A DNA stretch of 64,000 nucleotides, from NCBI RefSeq assembly GCF_003345655.1, contig NZ_QQOH01000003.1, positions 496,001 to 560,000 of the forward strand. Reading direction: 5' to 3'. The stretch is from Motiliproteus coralliicola. Lineage in GTDB: Bacteria; Pseudomonadota; Gammaproteobacteria; Pseudomonadales; Balneatricaceae. Below are positions 51,773 to 63,000 of this stretch, one piece after another (within the stretch, counting starts at the first letter, position 1; every line of letters starts with the position of its first letter). Below the pieces are notes generated by a model. It made no database searches and was not told the origin of the DNA. It worked only from the letters and a program-made list of their open reading frames with translations. The translations under genes were made by a program, and so were the position numbers.

Positions 51773-52612
51773 TCAGCTCCGCTGCTCATCGGGCCCAACT
51801 TCAGGCTTTCGTTGCTGTTCTACCAACAGCTCCTTGAGCTCGGCGATCTGCTGCTGCAGGTCGGCGATGGTCGGCTCGTGATTGGCCTCGGCCTTCTGCT
51901 TGCGGATCTTCTCGTGCTCGTCATCCATCACATTGACGACGATACCGATCACCATGTTCAGGAACGCAAAGGCGGTGAAGAAGATAAAGCTGAGGTAGAA
52001 GCCCCAACTCAGCGGGTAGACCGCCATGGTTTCGTACATCACGTCGGTCCAGTCCTCGAATGTCATGACCCGGAACAGGGTCAGCATCGAGATCGAAATA
52101 TCGCCCCATAGATTCGGGTTGATGTGACCGAATACGGTGCTGCCGACCGCAGCGTAGATGTAGAAGATGATAAACATCAGCAGCAGCACATAGCCCAGCT
52201 GCGGCATCGCTTTGATCAGCGCATTGATCAGCAGTCGCAGTTCCGGGATCACCGACACCATCCGCAGCACCCGGAACACCCGCACCAGGCGAGCCACCAA
52301 GGCCATATCGCTATTGTTGATCGGCACCAAGCTGACGGTAACGATCAGGGTATCGAACAGATTCCAGGGGTTATGGAAGAAACGTTTTTTGTTCTCTTCG
52401 GCCAGGAAGCGGATCGTCAGTTCGACCACGAAAAATGCGGTGATTAGATGATCCATCCAGCCCAGCAATAGTGCCACCCCCTCGGGTAGCTCGTAGGTCT
52501 TGGCACCGACCAACAGCGCCGAGCTGATGATCACGAACACCACGGTTAGCTCAAACACCTTGTTGCTGCGCAGTCGAATAAATTGCTGTTGTAGTTTGGC
52601 GGTATCGGTCAT
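51773..52612 (-). CDS. Voltage-gated cation channel of the bacterial Nav family, with a calcium-type filter
   Basis: A 279-aa six-helix channel. S4 carries R108, R111, R114 and R117, one every three residues (VARLVRVFRVLRM). The pore has the selectivity filter TFEDWTD at 184-190. In NavAb the filter is TLESWSM, and the engineered calcium form is TLDDWSD; here the acidic positions E186, D187 and D190 match the calcium pattern. S6 is FFTAFAFLNMVIGIVVNVM, followed by a charged coiled coil (about 231-268). I infer a Ca2+-permeable tetramer. The gene is coupled to the lasT-like gene. Confidence 0.88.
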   Translation of the reverse strand: MTDTAKLQQQFIRLRSNKVFELTVVFVIISSALLVGAKTYELPEGVALLLGWMDHLITAFFVVELTIRFLAEENKKRFFHNPWNLFDTLIVTVSLVPINNSDMALVARLVRVFRVLRMVSVIPELRLLINALIKAMPQLGYVLLLMFIIFYIYAAVGSTVFGHINPNLWGDISISMLTLFRVMTFEDWTDVMYETMAVYPLSWGFYLSFIFFTAFAFLNMVIGIVVNVMDDEHEKIRKQKAEANHEPTIADLQQQIAELKELLVEQQRKPEVGPDEQRS

Positions 52613-52743
52613 GGTCTTAAATTAAGTTGAATTACAGGTTAGCCGGACAAAAAAACAATCTGGGCAGCTATATATCAGGTTGTCGTGATGGTTGAAATGG
52701 ACACATCCGCTAAGCCGAGGTTTTTTCGTCGGTGTCCATACAA

Positions 52744-52768
52744 CAACGCCGGCACGAAGCCGGCGTTG
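52744..52768. terminator. Hairpin downstream of trpE
   Basis: CAACGCCGGC and GCCGGCGTTG form a perfect 10-bp stem with a 5-nt loop, 22 bases past the trpE stop. The T-run on the trpE strand is weak (TTGTTGT), so termination may be partial. Confidence 0.65.
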
Positions 52769-52789
52769 ATTTTCAAGCAGAAGCCGCCC

Positions 52790-54271
52790 TCAGTCGATAT
52801 GGTCCAGCCCCCGGCTGGCCATCGACACGGCGCGGAATACCGCCCGCCCCTTGTTCAGGGTCTCTTTCCACTCCAGCTCGGGCTGGGAGTCGGCCACGAC
52901 CCCGGCACCGGCCTGGATATGGAGCTGGTTATCCTTGATCACCGCGGTTCGGATCGCGATCGCGGTATCCATGTTACCGCTCCAGGACAGGTAGCCCACC
53001 GCGCCACCGTAGACGCCGCGCTTGGTCGGCTCGAGCTCGTCGATAATCTCCATCGCCCGAATCTTAGGCGCACCGGACAGGGTTCCGGCCGGATGGGCCG
53101 CCCGCAGGACATCGATCGGCCCCAGTCCCGGCTTCAGCTTACCGGTCACGTTGGAGACGATATGCATTACGTGGGAGTAGCGCTCCACCACCATCTTGTC
53201 GGTCAGCTCCACCGAGCCGATCTCGGCCACCCGGCCCACATCGTTACGACCCAGGTCGATCAGCATCAGGTGCTCGGCGATCTCCTTCGGATCGGCCAGC
53301 AACTCGGCCTCCATCGCCAGGTCCTGCTCCTCGGTCTTACCCCGCTTACGGGTTCCGGCGATCGGTCGGACCGTCACTTCACCATCTTCCAGCCGCGCCA
53401 GAATTTCCGGTGACGAACCGACCACATCAAAATCGCCCAGATTGAGCAGGTACATATAGGGTGACGGGTTGAGACTACGCAGGGCGCGGTACAGATCCAC
53501 CGGTCGAGCCTCGAACGGGATCGACATCCGCTGGGCGATGACCGTCTGCATCACGTCGCCGGCGAGGATATATTCCTTGATCCGCTCGACCGAGGCTTTG
53601 AAGTCGTCCTCGGCGAAGCCGGGTTTGAAGTCGCTTTCGGCCACCTGCAGGCGCGGACTCGGTGTCTCATCCGCCGGCATCGCTTCACGCAGCCGCGCCA
53701 CTTCCGCATCCAGCTTATCCAGGGTTTTCTGGTAAGCATCCGGCTCGGACGGATCGGCGTGGCAGATCAGCATCAACCGACCGCTAAGGTTGTCGAACAC
53801 CACCACCTCATCGGACACCATCAACAGAATATCCGGGGTACCCAGTTGGTCCGGCGGCACATTCTTCAGGCGGGGCTCGATATAGCGGATGGTGTCGTAA
53901 CCAAAGTAACCGACCAGACCGCCATTGAAGCGCGGTAGGTTGTCCAGCTCCGGCACCTTATAGCGAGCCTGAAACTGTTCGACAAACGCCAGCGGGTCAT
54001 CCAGCTCGTGACTTTCGACCAGCTCACCGTCGGTCTCGATACGCACCTGCTTGCCCGATACCTTCAGTACCGTGCGGCAGGGCAAACCGATAATCGAGTA
54101 GCGGCCCCACTTTTCGCCGCCCTGCACCGATTCGAGCAAATAGCTGTAGGGGCCATGGGCCAGTTTCAGGTAGGTACTGAGCGGAGTATCCAAATCCGCC
54201 AGCACTTCACGGCTGAGCGGGATACGGTTGTAGCCCTGGCGGGCCAGTTCGTCAAAGCGTTCGGGAGTCAT
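52790..54271 (-). CDS. trpE: Anthranilate synthase component I
   Basis: A 493-aa enzyme that makes anthranilate from chorismate with TrpG. The C-terminal chorismate-binding domain has [64 protein letters not shown] and [13 protein letters not shown]. The N-terminus has [26 protein letters not shown], which includes the LLES tryptophan-feedback motif. There is no Trp-rich leader peptide in the 189 bases upstream, so classic attenuation is not evident. The rpe-gph-trpE order is that of Pseudomonas. Confidence 0.97.
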   Translation of the reverse strand: MTPERFDELARQGYNRIPLSREVLADLDTPLSTYLKLAHGPYSYLLESVQGGEKWGRYSIIGLPCRTVLKVSGKQVRIETDGELVESHELDDPLAFVEQFQARYKVPELDNLPRFNGGLVGYFGYDTIRYIEPRLKNVPPDQLGTPDILLMVSDEVVVFDNLSGRLMLICHADPSEPDAYQKTLDKLDAEVARLREAMPADETPSPRLQVAESDFKPGFAEDDFKASVERIKEYILAGDVMQTVIAQRMSIPFEARPVDLYRALRSLNPSPYMYLLNLGDFDVVGSSPEILARLEDGEVTVRPIAGTRKRGKTEEQDLAMEAELLADPKEIAEHLMLIDLGRNDVGRVAEIGSVELTDKMVVERYSHVMHIVSNVTGKLKPGLGPIDVLRAAHPAGTLSGAPKIRAMEIIDELEPTKRGVYGGAVGYLSWSGNMDTAIAIRTAVIKDNQLHIQAGAGVVADSQPELEWKETLNKGRAVFRAVSMASRGLDHID

Positions 54272-54460
54272 TTTCGTTCCAACAATTTAGGTATTCGGAC
54301 AGCAGCCGACGGACACAAGTCGAAGGCGGTAGGCGTTACAGCGTTAGGCGAGTTTCACCATCGCCAACGTTCGCCTAGGCGGATCAATACCGAATCAATT
54401 GCAGAACTGAAAAAACTCAAAATGGATTCCTGTTAAAAGTCACTTCTTAGCAGCAGAAAA

Positions 54461-55159
54461 CTACAGCAGCTCGGTCAGACAATCAACCAACCAGTCAGGC
54501 TCGGCGGCACTGACCGGTAGCGGGTAGCTGTAGCCATAACTGACCGCGGCCACCGCGACCCCGGCATTACGGGCTGCCTGCACATCTGTGGCCGAATCGC
54601 CCACCATAAGGGTGGCTTCCGGACGACTCCCCAGCCGATCTATGCAGTGGTGCAACGGCTGCGGATCCGGCTTCTTGGTGCTCAGCGAATCACCACCCAG
54701 CAGCAGCTCAAAACACTCCTCCAGTCCCAGGGTCTGCAGTAGCGGCTCGATAAAGCGGGCTGGCTTGTTGGTGACCAAAGCCAGTTTCAAACCACGCTGT
54801 TGCAGGCCTTGCAGACACTCCTGAACCCCCGGGTACAGGGTCGCCTGCTCATCGGCACAGTCGCCATAGGCCTGAAGGAACAGCTCCAGGGCTTCATCTT
54901 TCAAACTCGGATCCAATTCCGGATCGACTTCACGATCGCCGCTCAGGGCACGCGCCACCAGCATGGCGGCGCCGTTACCGACCCACTGCCGAGCCCGCTC
55001 TTCGCCGGCGGGCGGGCGCCCCAGCTGTTGTAGCATCCGGTCCATCGCCAACGCCAGACTTGGCACGCTGTCGACCAGGGTACCGTCCAGATCGAACAGG
55101 ACCAGGTCTTTGCCCTGTAGCGGAGACAGACTATCCTGCAGAGAAGCCGAATTCGTCAT
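54461..55159 (-). CDS. gph: Phosphoglycolate phosphatase
   Basis: A 232-aa HAD phosphatase: FDLDGTLVDS (nucleophile Asp in motif I, about residue 22), LALVTNKP (motif II), KKPDPQPL (motif III Lys) and MVGDSATDVQAA (motif IV). It removes phosphoglycolate formed by DNA repair or oxygenase activity. The ATG overlaps the rpe stop (TGATG), so it is coupled. Confidence 0.95.
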   Translation of the reverse strand: MTNSASLQDSLSPLQGKDLVLFDLDGTLVDSVPSLALAMDRMLQQLGRPPAGEERARQWVGNGAAMLVARALSGDREVDPELDPSLKDEALELFLQAYGDCADEQATLYPGVQECLQGLQQRGLKLALVTNKPARFIEPLLQTLGLEECFELLLGGDSLSTKKPDPQPLHHCIDRLGSRPEATLMVGDSATDVQAARNAGVAVAAVSYGYSYPLPVSAAEPDWLVDCLTELL

Positions 55160-55827
55160 CAGACCGTCGCCAGTTGGTCACGCATCGCCTGAATCGTGGC
55201 GGCGTAGTCCTCGGTGTTGAAGATCGCAGATCCGGCGACAAACATATCCGCACCCGCCGCGGCGATCTCGGCGATATTACCGATACCGACACCGCCATCG
55301 ACTTCGAGACGGATATCCCGGCCACTGGCCTCGATCATCGCCCGAGTCTGACGCAGTTTTTCCAGCGTGGTGGGGATAAACTTCTGACCGCCAAAGCCTG
55401 GGTTGACCGACATCAGCAGGATCAGATCCAGCTTATCCATCACATGGTCGAGGTAGTGCAACGGGGTGGCGGGGTTGAACACCAGACCGGCCTGGCAACC
55501 GCCATCGCGGATCAGCTGCAGGCTGCGATCGATATGTTCGCTGGCCTCCGGGTGGAAGGTAATGATGCTGGCACCGGCGTCGATAAAATCGCCAATCATT
55601 CGATCCACCGGCTTGACCATCAGGTGTACGTCGATCGGAGCTTTGATGCCGTAATCACGTAGCGCTTTGCAGACCATCGGCCCGATGGTCAGGTTGGGCA
55701 CATAGTGGTTATCCATCACATCGAAGTGCACCACATCCGCACCGGCGCTCAGGACATTCTCCACCTCCTCTCCCAGACGGGCGAAGTCGGCAGACAGGAT
55801 CGACGGGGCTATCAGATAATCGGTCAT
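55159..55827 (-). CDS. rpe: Ribulose-phosphate 3-epimerase
   Basis: A 222-aa TIM-barrel enzyme of the pentose-phosphate pathway. From the ATG at 55827: [34 protein letters not shown] (metal His and Asp), [24 protein letters not shown] and [13 protein letters not shown]. Four codons further upstream a TTG could also start. It heads the rpe-gph-trpE set. Confidence 0.97.
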   Translation of the reverse strand: MTDYLIAPSILSADFARLGEEVENVLSAGADVVHFDVMDNHYVPNLTIGPMVCKALRDYGIKAPIDVHLMVKPVDRMIGDFIDAGASIITFHPEASEHIDRSLQLIRDGGCQAGLVFNPATPLHYLDHVMDKLDLILLMSVNPGFGGQKFIPTTLEKLRQTRAMIEASGRDIRLEVDGGVGIGNIAEIAAAGADMFVAGSAIFNTEDYAATIQAMRDQLATV

Positions 55828-56045
55828 GGTCGGTCTCAATTGGGCTCATCTCACGGCGGCAGCACTCACTCCAGTCGGGCCAGAGCCTCAGCTACCGATT
55901 AAAGCGCAGTATTCTACCGGAGCAGGATTGAAAAAGCCCTATCGATGAGCGTCAGCTCCCCTCAGCACAGAGCAAACACCGACCACTTCAAATTTACCCT
56001 CGGCCCTGCCTATAATCGTCCCGATAACCCTGTGGCCTTGCCTAT

Positions 56046-57107
56046 ATGACCAACCCCCTGAAAAGCTTACTGATCTGTACGATCTCGACCCTGTTTCTCA
56101 GCATGACCTGGGTTGCCCAGGCCGAGGATCCGGCCCCTGGAGGGGACGCATCAAATGACGGCGCACCCATGGCCGATACCGGTAGCGATCCGCGAATTCT
56201 TCCCGACTTGGAGCAGGAACGGCTCAGCGCGCTGGCCAACAGCCAGCTGCCGGATACCGAAACCCTGTGGCTGGAGACCGCCCACGAATCCTTTCTTGGT
56301 CTATACAAACCGGCCAACAGGCCGGTCGCATTGGGCGCGGTACTGCTGCTGCACCACGATCGCACCAGTGCCGACTGGCCCGGCGCAATCACCACGTTAC
56401 GCCGTGGCTTGCCCGACCAGGGCTGGCATACCCTGTCGCTGGCGCTGCCCGACGAACCCGAATATATTCCGCCGCGAATCGACGATGTCGTACTCAACGC
56501 CGTCCCAGATAGCGACGACAATGGAGAGCAGACCCAAGCCTCTCAGGAAAACGGAACTGAGTCTGACCCGACCGATGCCAATAAAGACCAGCTGGCCGAT
56601 CATTACGAGCAGATCAGCGCCCGAATCGAAGCCGGGTTGAACCAACTGCTGCAACAGCAACCCGAAGTCATCCTGATTGTGGGACAGGGAAGCGGCGCCT
56701 ATTGGGCGTTACGCTACAGCGTCGACCAGCAACAGCAGCAGCCATTAATTCCAGTGATGCTGGAAGCGATGGAACCGGTTACCCCAACCGAACCAAATCT
56801 GAGTGAATTGGTGGAAAAGCTGCAGCGACCGACGCTGGATCTCTACTACAGCGGGTTGGATCAACAGGCTTCGCTGATGGCGGCCAAGCAACGCCGCGAC
56901 AGCGCCAAACGCCATGCGGTGGCCAACTACCGCAGCATCCGCCTGCCGGCCAAACCCGGAGACTGGAGCCAACTCGATCGTCGCCTGCTGGGGTTGATGC
57001 GGGGCCAGTTGCCCAAGCTAGTGGTACTGGCCAATCAGGCCAAAGCGACCCAACAGGCCGACGAGTCGATGGAGCAGACAACCAAGCAGCGCATGCCCGG
57101 TAGCTAA
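56046..57107 (+). CDS. DUF3530 family exported protein (alpha/beta-hydrolase-like)
   Basis: A 353-aa protein with a signal peptide (LLICTISTLFLSMTWVAQA). The mature part resembles DUF3530: ALGAVLLLHHDRTSADWPGAITTLRRGLPDQGWHTLSLALPD, then ILIVGQGSGAYWALRY where an alpha/beta-hydrolase nucleophile elbow (GxGSGA) would lie. Between these is a Gln/Glu/Asp-rich low-complexity linker (about 155-190). Function unknown. Confidence 0.8.
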   Translation: MTNPLKSLLICTISTLFLSMTWVAQAEDPAPGGDASNDGAPMADTGSDPRILPDLEQERLSALANSQLPDTETLWLETAHESFLGLYKPANRPVALGAVLLLHHDRTSADWPGAITTLRRGLPDQGWHTLSLALPDEPEYIPPRIDDVVLNAVPDSDDNGEQTQASQENGTESDPTDANKDQLADHYEQISARIEAGLNQLLQQQPEVILIVGQGSGAYWALRYSVDQQQQQPLIPVMLEAMEPVTPTEPNLSELVEKLQRPTLDLYYSGLDQQASLMAAKQRRDSAKRHAVANYRSIRLPAKPGDWSQLDRRLLGLMRGQLPKLVVLANQAKATQQADESMEQTTKQRMPGS

Positions 57108-57147
57108 ATCCGTGCTCTGGATCTTACGGGTCAACACGGGAAGCCGT

Positions 57148-57975
57148 TCACTGGCCATTCTTACGTGCCTGACGAATCCGTTCGTAGGCCGCCTGAATCT
57201 CCTGGGTCTTCTCTTTTGCCAACTGCTGCATCTCCTCGGGCATCCCCCGGGCGATCAGCTTGTCGGGGTGGTGCTGGCTCATCAGTCGTCGATAGGCCTT
57301 TTTCAGCTCCGCATCGCTAACCTCCGGTTCGACCCCGAGCACCCCATAAGCCTGCTTTAGCAGCTCCGCGGCACCGGGGCCCTGCTGTTGGTGAGCCTGG
57401 TAACCACCGGCAAACGCCTGCTCGGCCTGGCAGCGGCGCAGGATCAGCTCCAGCTCCTGATAGCTGATCTCCAGCATAGAGCAGACCTGCTGCAGCACCT
57501 GCAGCTCGGGTTGACTGACCTGACCATCGGCGAACGCCGCCTGCAGCTGAATCTCGACGAACATCTGCTTCACCTGGCTACGGCGCCGGATCAGCCTCGC
57601 CAATGGCCGCATGGTGTCGACGATATCGAAACCTTCCTGTTTACCGCGGGTAAAGTGCTCAATCGCTTCCTGGCGTTTGGCTTCGCTAAGGTTCATTCGC
57701 CCCATCACATCCCGGGCAAATTGAATTTCCTGCTCAGTAACCCGCCCGTCGGCCTTGGCAATTTTGCCCATGACCGTGAAAGTGGCTTCGAAGAACGCCT
57801 GCTGAGGACTCAACGCGCCGATCTGAACCCCGGTCAACATCCGCTGGATGCTGTAGCCGATAAAGGCGCCGAACACCAACCCGAACAGGCCGCCGCTGAA
57901 CACTCCGACCAGGCCTCCGACCACAATACCGGTGCGGTTGTTGTAAATCCGCTCGCCCCACTGTTCCGCGCTCAT
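57148..57975 (-). CDS. djlA: DjlA-like membrane-anchored DnaJ co-chaperone
   Basis: A 275-aa protein. An N-terminal glycine-rich TM segment (TGIVVGGLVGVFSGGLFGLVFGAFIGY, about 15-40) is followed by a TerB-like domain (FFEATFTVMGKIAKADGRVTEQEIQFARDVM and later ADGQVSQPEL) and a C-terminal J domain with the HPD motif (SQHHPDKLIARG, about 245). It stimulates DnaK at the inner membrane. It starts 3 bases past the murU stop. Confidence 0.93.
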   Translation of the reverse strand: MSAEQWGERIYNNRTGIVVGGLVGVFSGGLFGLVFGAFIGYSIQRMLTGVQIGALSPQQAFFEATFTVMGKIAKADGRVTEQEIQFARDVMGRMNLSEAKRQEAIEHFTRGKQEGFDIVDTMRPLARLIRRRSQVKQMFVEIQLQAAFADGQVSQPELQVLQQVCSMLEISYQELELILRRCQAEQAFAGGYQAHQQQGPGAAELLKQAYGVLGVEPEVSDAELKKAYRRLMSQHHPDKLIARGMPEEMQQLAKEKTQEIQAAYERIRQARKNGQ

Positions 57976-57978
57976 GCG

Positions 57979-58686
57979 CTACTCCCCTGTTCCATCCTGT
58001 TTATCTGTTGTCGTGCGCAACCGATGATCCAGCCGCTGTAGTCGCTCCGGCGTGCCGACGTCGAGCCAATAACCGGGGTAATACTGAGCTGCCAGATTCC
58101 CTTCAGCGGCCGCCTGGTGCAACAGCGGCCCCAGCGCCCGCTTACCCGGCACCAAGCCCTCGAACAGGCTCGGTCGTAGTCGACTGATCCCGGCAAAGGT
58201 CAGTCGAGACCAGGAGCTGTCAGTCGGCTCAACCACTCGTCCCTGCTGGACAACGAAATCCCCGTTCGGATTGTGCTCCGGATTATCCACCAGCAGCAGC
58301 AGCCCCTTGCCGTCAAACTGTTTCGGCAACCGGTCCAGCGGTAGATCACACCAGACATCGCCATTGAGCAGCAAAAAAGGGCCGTCTTCGCCATCATCCA
58401 ACCACTCCAGCGCCTGGATAATGCCACCGGCGGTTTCCAGTGCTTCGGGTTCGTGGGAGTAGTGAATGCATAACCCCCAACGCCCCCCGTCCCCCAGCGC
58501 CTGTTCGATCTGCTCGGCACGATAGCTGACATTGATCACCAGCTGCTCGACACCGATGTCAGCCAAACGCTCGATCTGATATTCGATCATCGGCTTGCCG
58601 GCCACCGGCAGCAAGGGCTTGGGGCAATCGTTGGTCAACGGTCGCATCCGAGTGCCCAGCCCCGCGGCCAGAATCATGGCACGCAT
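57979..58686 (-). CDS. murU: MurU, N-acetylmuramate alpha-1-phosphate uridylyltransferase
   Basis: A 235-aa nucleotidyltransferase from the ATG at 58686 (AGGAGG 7 nt upstream). The N-terminus MRAMILAAGLGTRMRPLTNDCPKPLLPVAGKPMIEY gives the nucleotide-binding loop; LLNGDVWCD and YWLDVGTPERL complete the active site. It makes UDP-MurNAc in the peptidoglycan recycling route that bypasses de novo synthesis, as in Pseudomonas. It partners amgK upstream. Confidence 0.94.
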   Translation of the reverse strand: MRAMILAAGLGTRMRPLTNDCPKPLLPVAGKPMIEYQIERLADIGVEQLVINVSYRAEQIEQALGDGGRWGLCIHYSHEPEALETAGGIIQALEWLDDGEDGPFLLLNGDVWCDLPLDRLPKQFDGKGLLLLVDNPEHNPNGDFVVQQGRVVEPTDSSWSRLTFAGISRLRPSLFEGLVPGKRALGPLLHQAAAEGNLAAQYYPGYWLDVGTPERLQRLDHRLRTTTDKQDGTGE

Positions 58687-58728
58687 CAGCAACCCTCCTG
58701 CGAAGCTAGTACTACCGCAACGCCCACG

Positions 58729-59817
58729 CTAAGTCCCATTGGAAGCACTCGAGGCGAGCGGCTGTTGCAGCCGTTCCATGTCGAACAGACCAGTCAGCCC
58801 CATGGCCGGCACCACCCGCTGATCCAGCCAGCTGCCAAATTCGGCCAACTCGTCATGCTGGACCGCCGCTTTGCGCAGGTAGTCGAGCGTTCGAGGAATA
58901 TCGGCCAGATAGCCGGGTTTACCGTCACGCAGCTTCAGACGCGCAAAGATTCCGATCGCTTTGAGGTGGCGCTGCATTCCCATCCGATCGAACCAGCCCA
59001 GAAAGCGTTGTTCTGAGACCGCCCCCATGATGCCGGCCTCTGTAGCCAGTTCGGCATATGCCAGCGCCCATCCACGCACCTGCTCTTCAGGCCAGTCGAC
59101 ATAGCAGTCTCGCAGCAATGAAACCAGATCGTAGGTGATCGGGCCCCATACCGCATCCTGGAAATCGATCACGCCCGGTGCCGGTGCATCGATCACCATC
59201 AGGTTACGACTGTGGTAATCCCGATGCACGCAGACCTGCGGTTGTTCCAGGGCCGAAACGATCAACTGCTCGTGAAGCTGTTCCAGCAAGCGCTGCTCGT
59301 AGCGGGTCAGTTTCAACCCCAGCAATTGCTCCAGGAACCAGTCCGAAAACAGCCCCATCTCTCGCTTTAGCAAGGCCCGATCGTAAGGAGGGAAAGGCTC
59401 ACCGAGAATCGAGCGGCACTGCTGGATATGGGTCAGGGTGACCTGCGCTTGACGATACAGCAGGTCGGCACTGTCAGAATTGAGTTGATCCAGATAAAGG
59501 GTGTCACCCAGATCGGACAGCAGCATAAAGCCCTGTTTCAGGTCGGCAAGGTGTACCTGGGGGGCATGGATCTCCAGCGCCTCCCAGGCTCGAGCTATCG
59601 CAACGAAGGGGGCGCTGTCCTCTTGTTGAGGCGGCGCATCCACGGCAATCCAACTCAGGTTATGGCTACGAACACGAAAGTAACGCCGAAAACTGGCATC
59701 ACCGGAGACGCTCTGCAGCTGCCAGTCTGCCGCCAAGTCAATGCCAAGCTGTTCAAAAGCCGACGGGATCCAGGCCCTCAACTGCTGCAGACGCTGATCC
59801 AACTGTTTCTCATTCAA
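58729..59817 (-). CDS. amgK: AmgK, anomeric MurNAc/GlcNAc kinase
   Basis: A 362-aa APH-fold kinase: SGDASFRRYFRV (ATP loop), VCVHRDYHSRNLMV (catalytic HxDxxxxN, about residues 199-209) and GVIDFQDAVWGPITYDLVSLLRD (metal site DFQD). It phosphorylates MurNAc to MurNAc-1-phosphate for MurU. No ATG is available; the start is TTG at 59817 with GGTGGA upstream. Confidence 0.93.
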   Translation of the reverse strand: MNEKQLDQRLQQLRAWIPSAFEQLGIDLAADWQLQSVSGDASFRRYFRVRSHNLSWIAVDAPPQQEDSAPFVAIARAWEALEIHAPQVHLADLKQGFMLLSDLGDTLYLDQLNSDSADLLYRQAQVTLTHIQQCRSILGEPFPPYDRALLKREMGLFSDWFLEQLLGLKLTRYEQRLLEQLHEQLIVSALEQPQVCVHRDYHSRNLMVIDAPAPGVIDFQDAVWGPITYDLVSLLRDCYVDWPEEQVRGWALAYAELATEAGIMGAVSEQRFLGWFDRMGMQRHLKAIGIFARLKLRDGKPGYLADIPRTLDYLRKAAVQHDELAEFGSWLDQRVVPAMGLTGLFDMERLQQPLASSASNGT

Positions 59818-60010
59818 ACTAAAGATTCCACCAATGGTATGGATGCATTATGATGCTGCCTGCGATGCGGAACCTGTACAGCGGTTAGGCCATGCTGTTC
59901 TGCTCACCGACGGCTCAGAGTGAGTCGAATCTTACAAGAAATCCAATACCTTCTGACAGGGGCTTGTGGGCCTCGGTCGCTATGTTGTTGACGGAGCCGA
60001 CACCAACCCC

Positions 60011-63000
60011 ATGCCCACCCAACCAGACCTTCAAGTGCGTAAATTATTGCTCGGTCTAACCTTGTTCAGCCCCGCCACTGCGTCTTTGGCAGTCGATGCA
60101 TCATCGATCGAACCATCGACCAACATCGTCTGGGACTGCCGAACTATCGATGGGCACTGGGATTGTCGTCGAAAAGACGCCGCCTCGGAATCTGCAACCC
60201 AATCATCCTCGAGCAAACAGGGTTCAAACGAAACCCTGAACGAGCAAAAAACCAGCTCGCCGGTTAACAGTGAAGCTGAGATTGAGTCCGTAGCAGCTCC
60301 CGCTGCAGCACCTGCCGTTGAAGCCAAAGCCCAAACCGAATCCCCTGCCGTCATCCAGACTGAGCCAAAGCCCAGATCGCAGCCTGCCGCCGAAGCTAGG
60401 GTTGATAGCGTTTCCAGCTCCGAGATCGAGCTGAGCCCCAAAGTCGAAACCCCTAAGGTAAGCGAGACCAGTGCTTCGTCCTCCTCGCCGGATACAGTTT
60501 CGATCCATACCCGCGACCAACAGGCCGTCGCCAACCCACCGCTGCCCAATACCGCGTGGGCATGTCGTGCGGTTGAGGGAAGCTGGGCATGTCGCCAGGG
60601 CAGCAAGAAGTCCACCAATAAGCGTTCAAACGGCTCCACTCGCAAGGTTTCAACCGAGGTCCGCACAGAGGATAACCGCTACCGACAACAGTACCCGGAA
60701 ACCTATGCCACCGCGGCCTCGGTGATTGAGACCCAACAACAGGCCCGCCAGCAGTGGCTGGATCAGGGCCGGGTAGCTTCCAGACCTGACGGGGAAAAGC
60801 TGCAGGAACAACTCTACGCCGATGCCCCCTATGCCTTTCTGGACTGGTACCCGAATCCGACCGGGGTTTCACCACTAAGCCACTGTGCAGGAAGCTATAT
60901 CGAGCCGAGCTTTAACTTCGAAGATGCGTTGTTGGTAGACGATCAGCAACCGATCTATGTGCAGGCCGACAATAGCCGTACGCTGGGTAACAGCAACACC
61001 GAGCTGAGCGGCAATATCTACCTTCGCAAAGGCAACCGCCAGGCCCGTGCGCAAAACGCCCGAATCGACCACCAAAGCGAGACCGCCGAGCTAACCGGCA
61101 TGGTACAGTTCCGCGAGCCTGGGGTGCTACTGCTGGGCGAGCAGGCCGATATCGACATTCAGAACAATCGCGCCGTCTTGCAGCAGGCCCAGTTCGTATT
61201 CCACGGCCGCCACCTGCGCGGCAGTGCCGAACGGATCACCCGCGCAGGTGATAACGAGCTGATTATCGAACAGGGCAGTTATACCCGTTGTGAGCCCGGC
61301 AACAACTCCTGGAGCATCAACGGCAGCGAGATCGTGCTACATCAGCAGGAGGGGCTCGGCGAAGTAACCCATGCCACCCTCAGATTCAACGATGTACCGG
61401 CACTGTACGTCCCCTATATGTCATTCCCGATCGATGATCGCCGAATGTCGGGGCTGCTGTTCCCCAGTTTCGCGCTAACCAGCGACAACGGCTTCGATTA
61501 CGCCCAGCCGTACTATTTCAACCTTGCACCGAACTACGATGACACCCTGACGCTGCGCTGGATCAACAAGCGCGGTCAGCTGCTGGAAAACGAATTCCGT
61601 TATCTGAACCGCTACGGTATGAATGTGCTGTCGTTTGCTTACATGGCCGAGGATAAAGAACGAAACGACGAAGAGCGTTGGATTCTGGGCTTCGAACACA
61701 AAGGCTCACCAGCCAGTAACTGGAGCACGTCGGTCGATTACACTTCGGTCAGCGACCAGGATTACTTTGACGACCTGGGCACCAACCTAGACTTGAATGA
61801 AGAGTCCCACCTGCTGCAGAAGGCCCAGTTGAACTACAACGTCCGCGGATTCAGCTTTGCCGCCGAGGTACGCGACTATCAAACCATCGATGATGCCGCC
61901 GACAGGCCCTATCAAAAACTGCCGTCGCTGCGGGTCAAGGGCAATCCGGAACTAGAGTCCGACTGGCTACAGCTGGACTATTTGGCCGATTTCACCCACT
62001 TTGATCGGGATCCCAGTGGCTTTTCCGGCATCGATCGAACTCGTGGTGGACGTCTACACCTGGAAACCAGTGCCAGTATCCCCTTCGAGCGCTCATGGGG
62101 TTATATCAAACCCAAGGTTCGCCTGACCCAGACCCAGTACAGCCTCAACGACCAACCCAGCGGTTTTGATAGCAGCCCGGTACGGACCATTCCCCTGTTG
62201 AGCCTCGATAGTGGGCTCTATTTCGATCGCTACTTCGATTTCGCCGAGCAGCAATACACCCAGACTCTGGAACCCCGGCTGTATCTGCTGGAAGTTCCGT
62301 TTGAGGACCAGAGCGAACTACCAACGTTCGACTCCTCCGAGCTAACCTTCGGATTCAATCAGCTGTTCCGCGACAACCGCTTCAGCGGCTACGACCGTAT
62401 CGGCGATACCCGCCAGGCCACCCTGGGCCTGACTAGCCGGCTACTGGACAACGATGGCCGCGAACTGGCAAACGCCAGCATCGGCCAGATCCACTATTTC
62501 AAGGATCGAAAAGTTCGCCTAGACAATAGTTCCGGGATTCTGACCGATCGAACCTCCAACCTGGCCGCCGAAGCCACCGTCAACTTCACCCGCCAACTGC
62601 GTCTGCGTGCCGATGCCGAGTGGGACCGAGATGCCCGCCAGAACCTGGTACGCAACTTCAAGTTGACCTACCAATCCGATATCGACCATGTAATCAACCT
62701 TGGCTACCGTTTTACCCGGGACTCAGTTGAGCAGACCGACCTGTCATGGATCTGGCCGCTGAATCCGCAGTGGAGTGTGCTCGGCCGCTGGCAGCATGAC
62801 TGGGAAGCCAAGGATGCCATCGATACCATCCTCGGCTTTGAGTACGAAAACTGCTGCTGGCAGATCCGCACCATCTACCGCGAATGGATCACCTCAGACA
62901 GCACCGATCGACGCAAAGATGGAATTTTCCTGCAATTTGAACTCAAAGGATTGGGGGGCATCGGTACCCGCGCGGTTGGCGACAGCGGTACCAAGGCAAG

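Noticed and set aside
54272-54460. Possible trp attenuator upstream of trpE
   Set aside because: No short ORF with tandem Trp codons and no mutually exclusive hairpins with a T-run were found.
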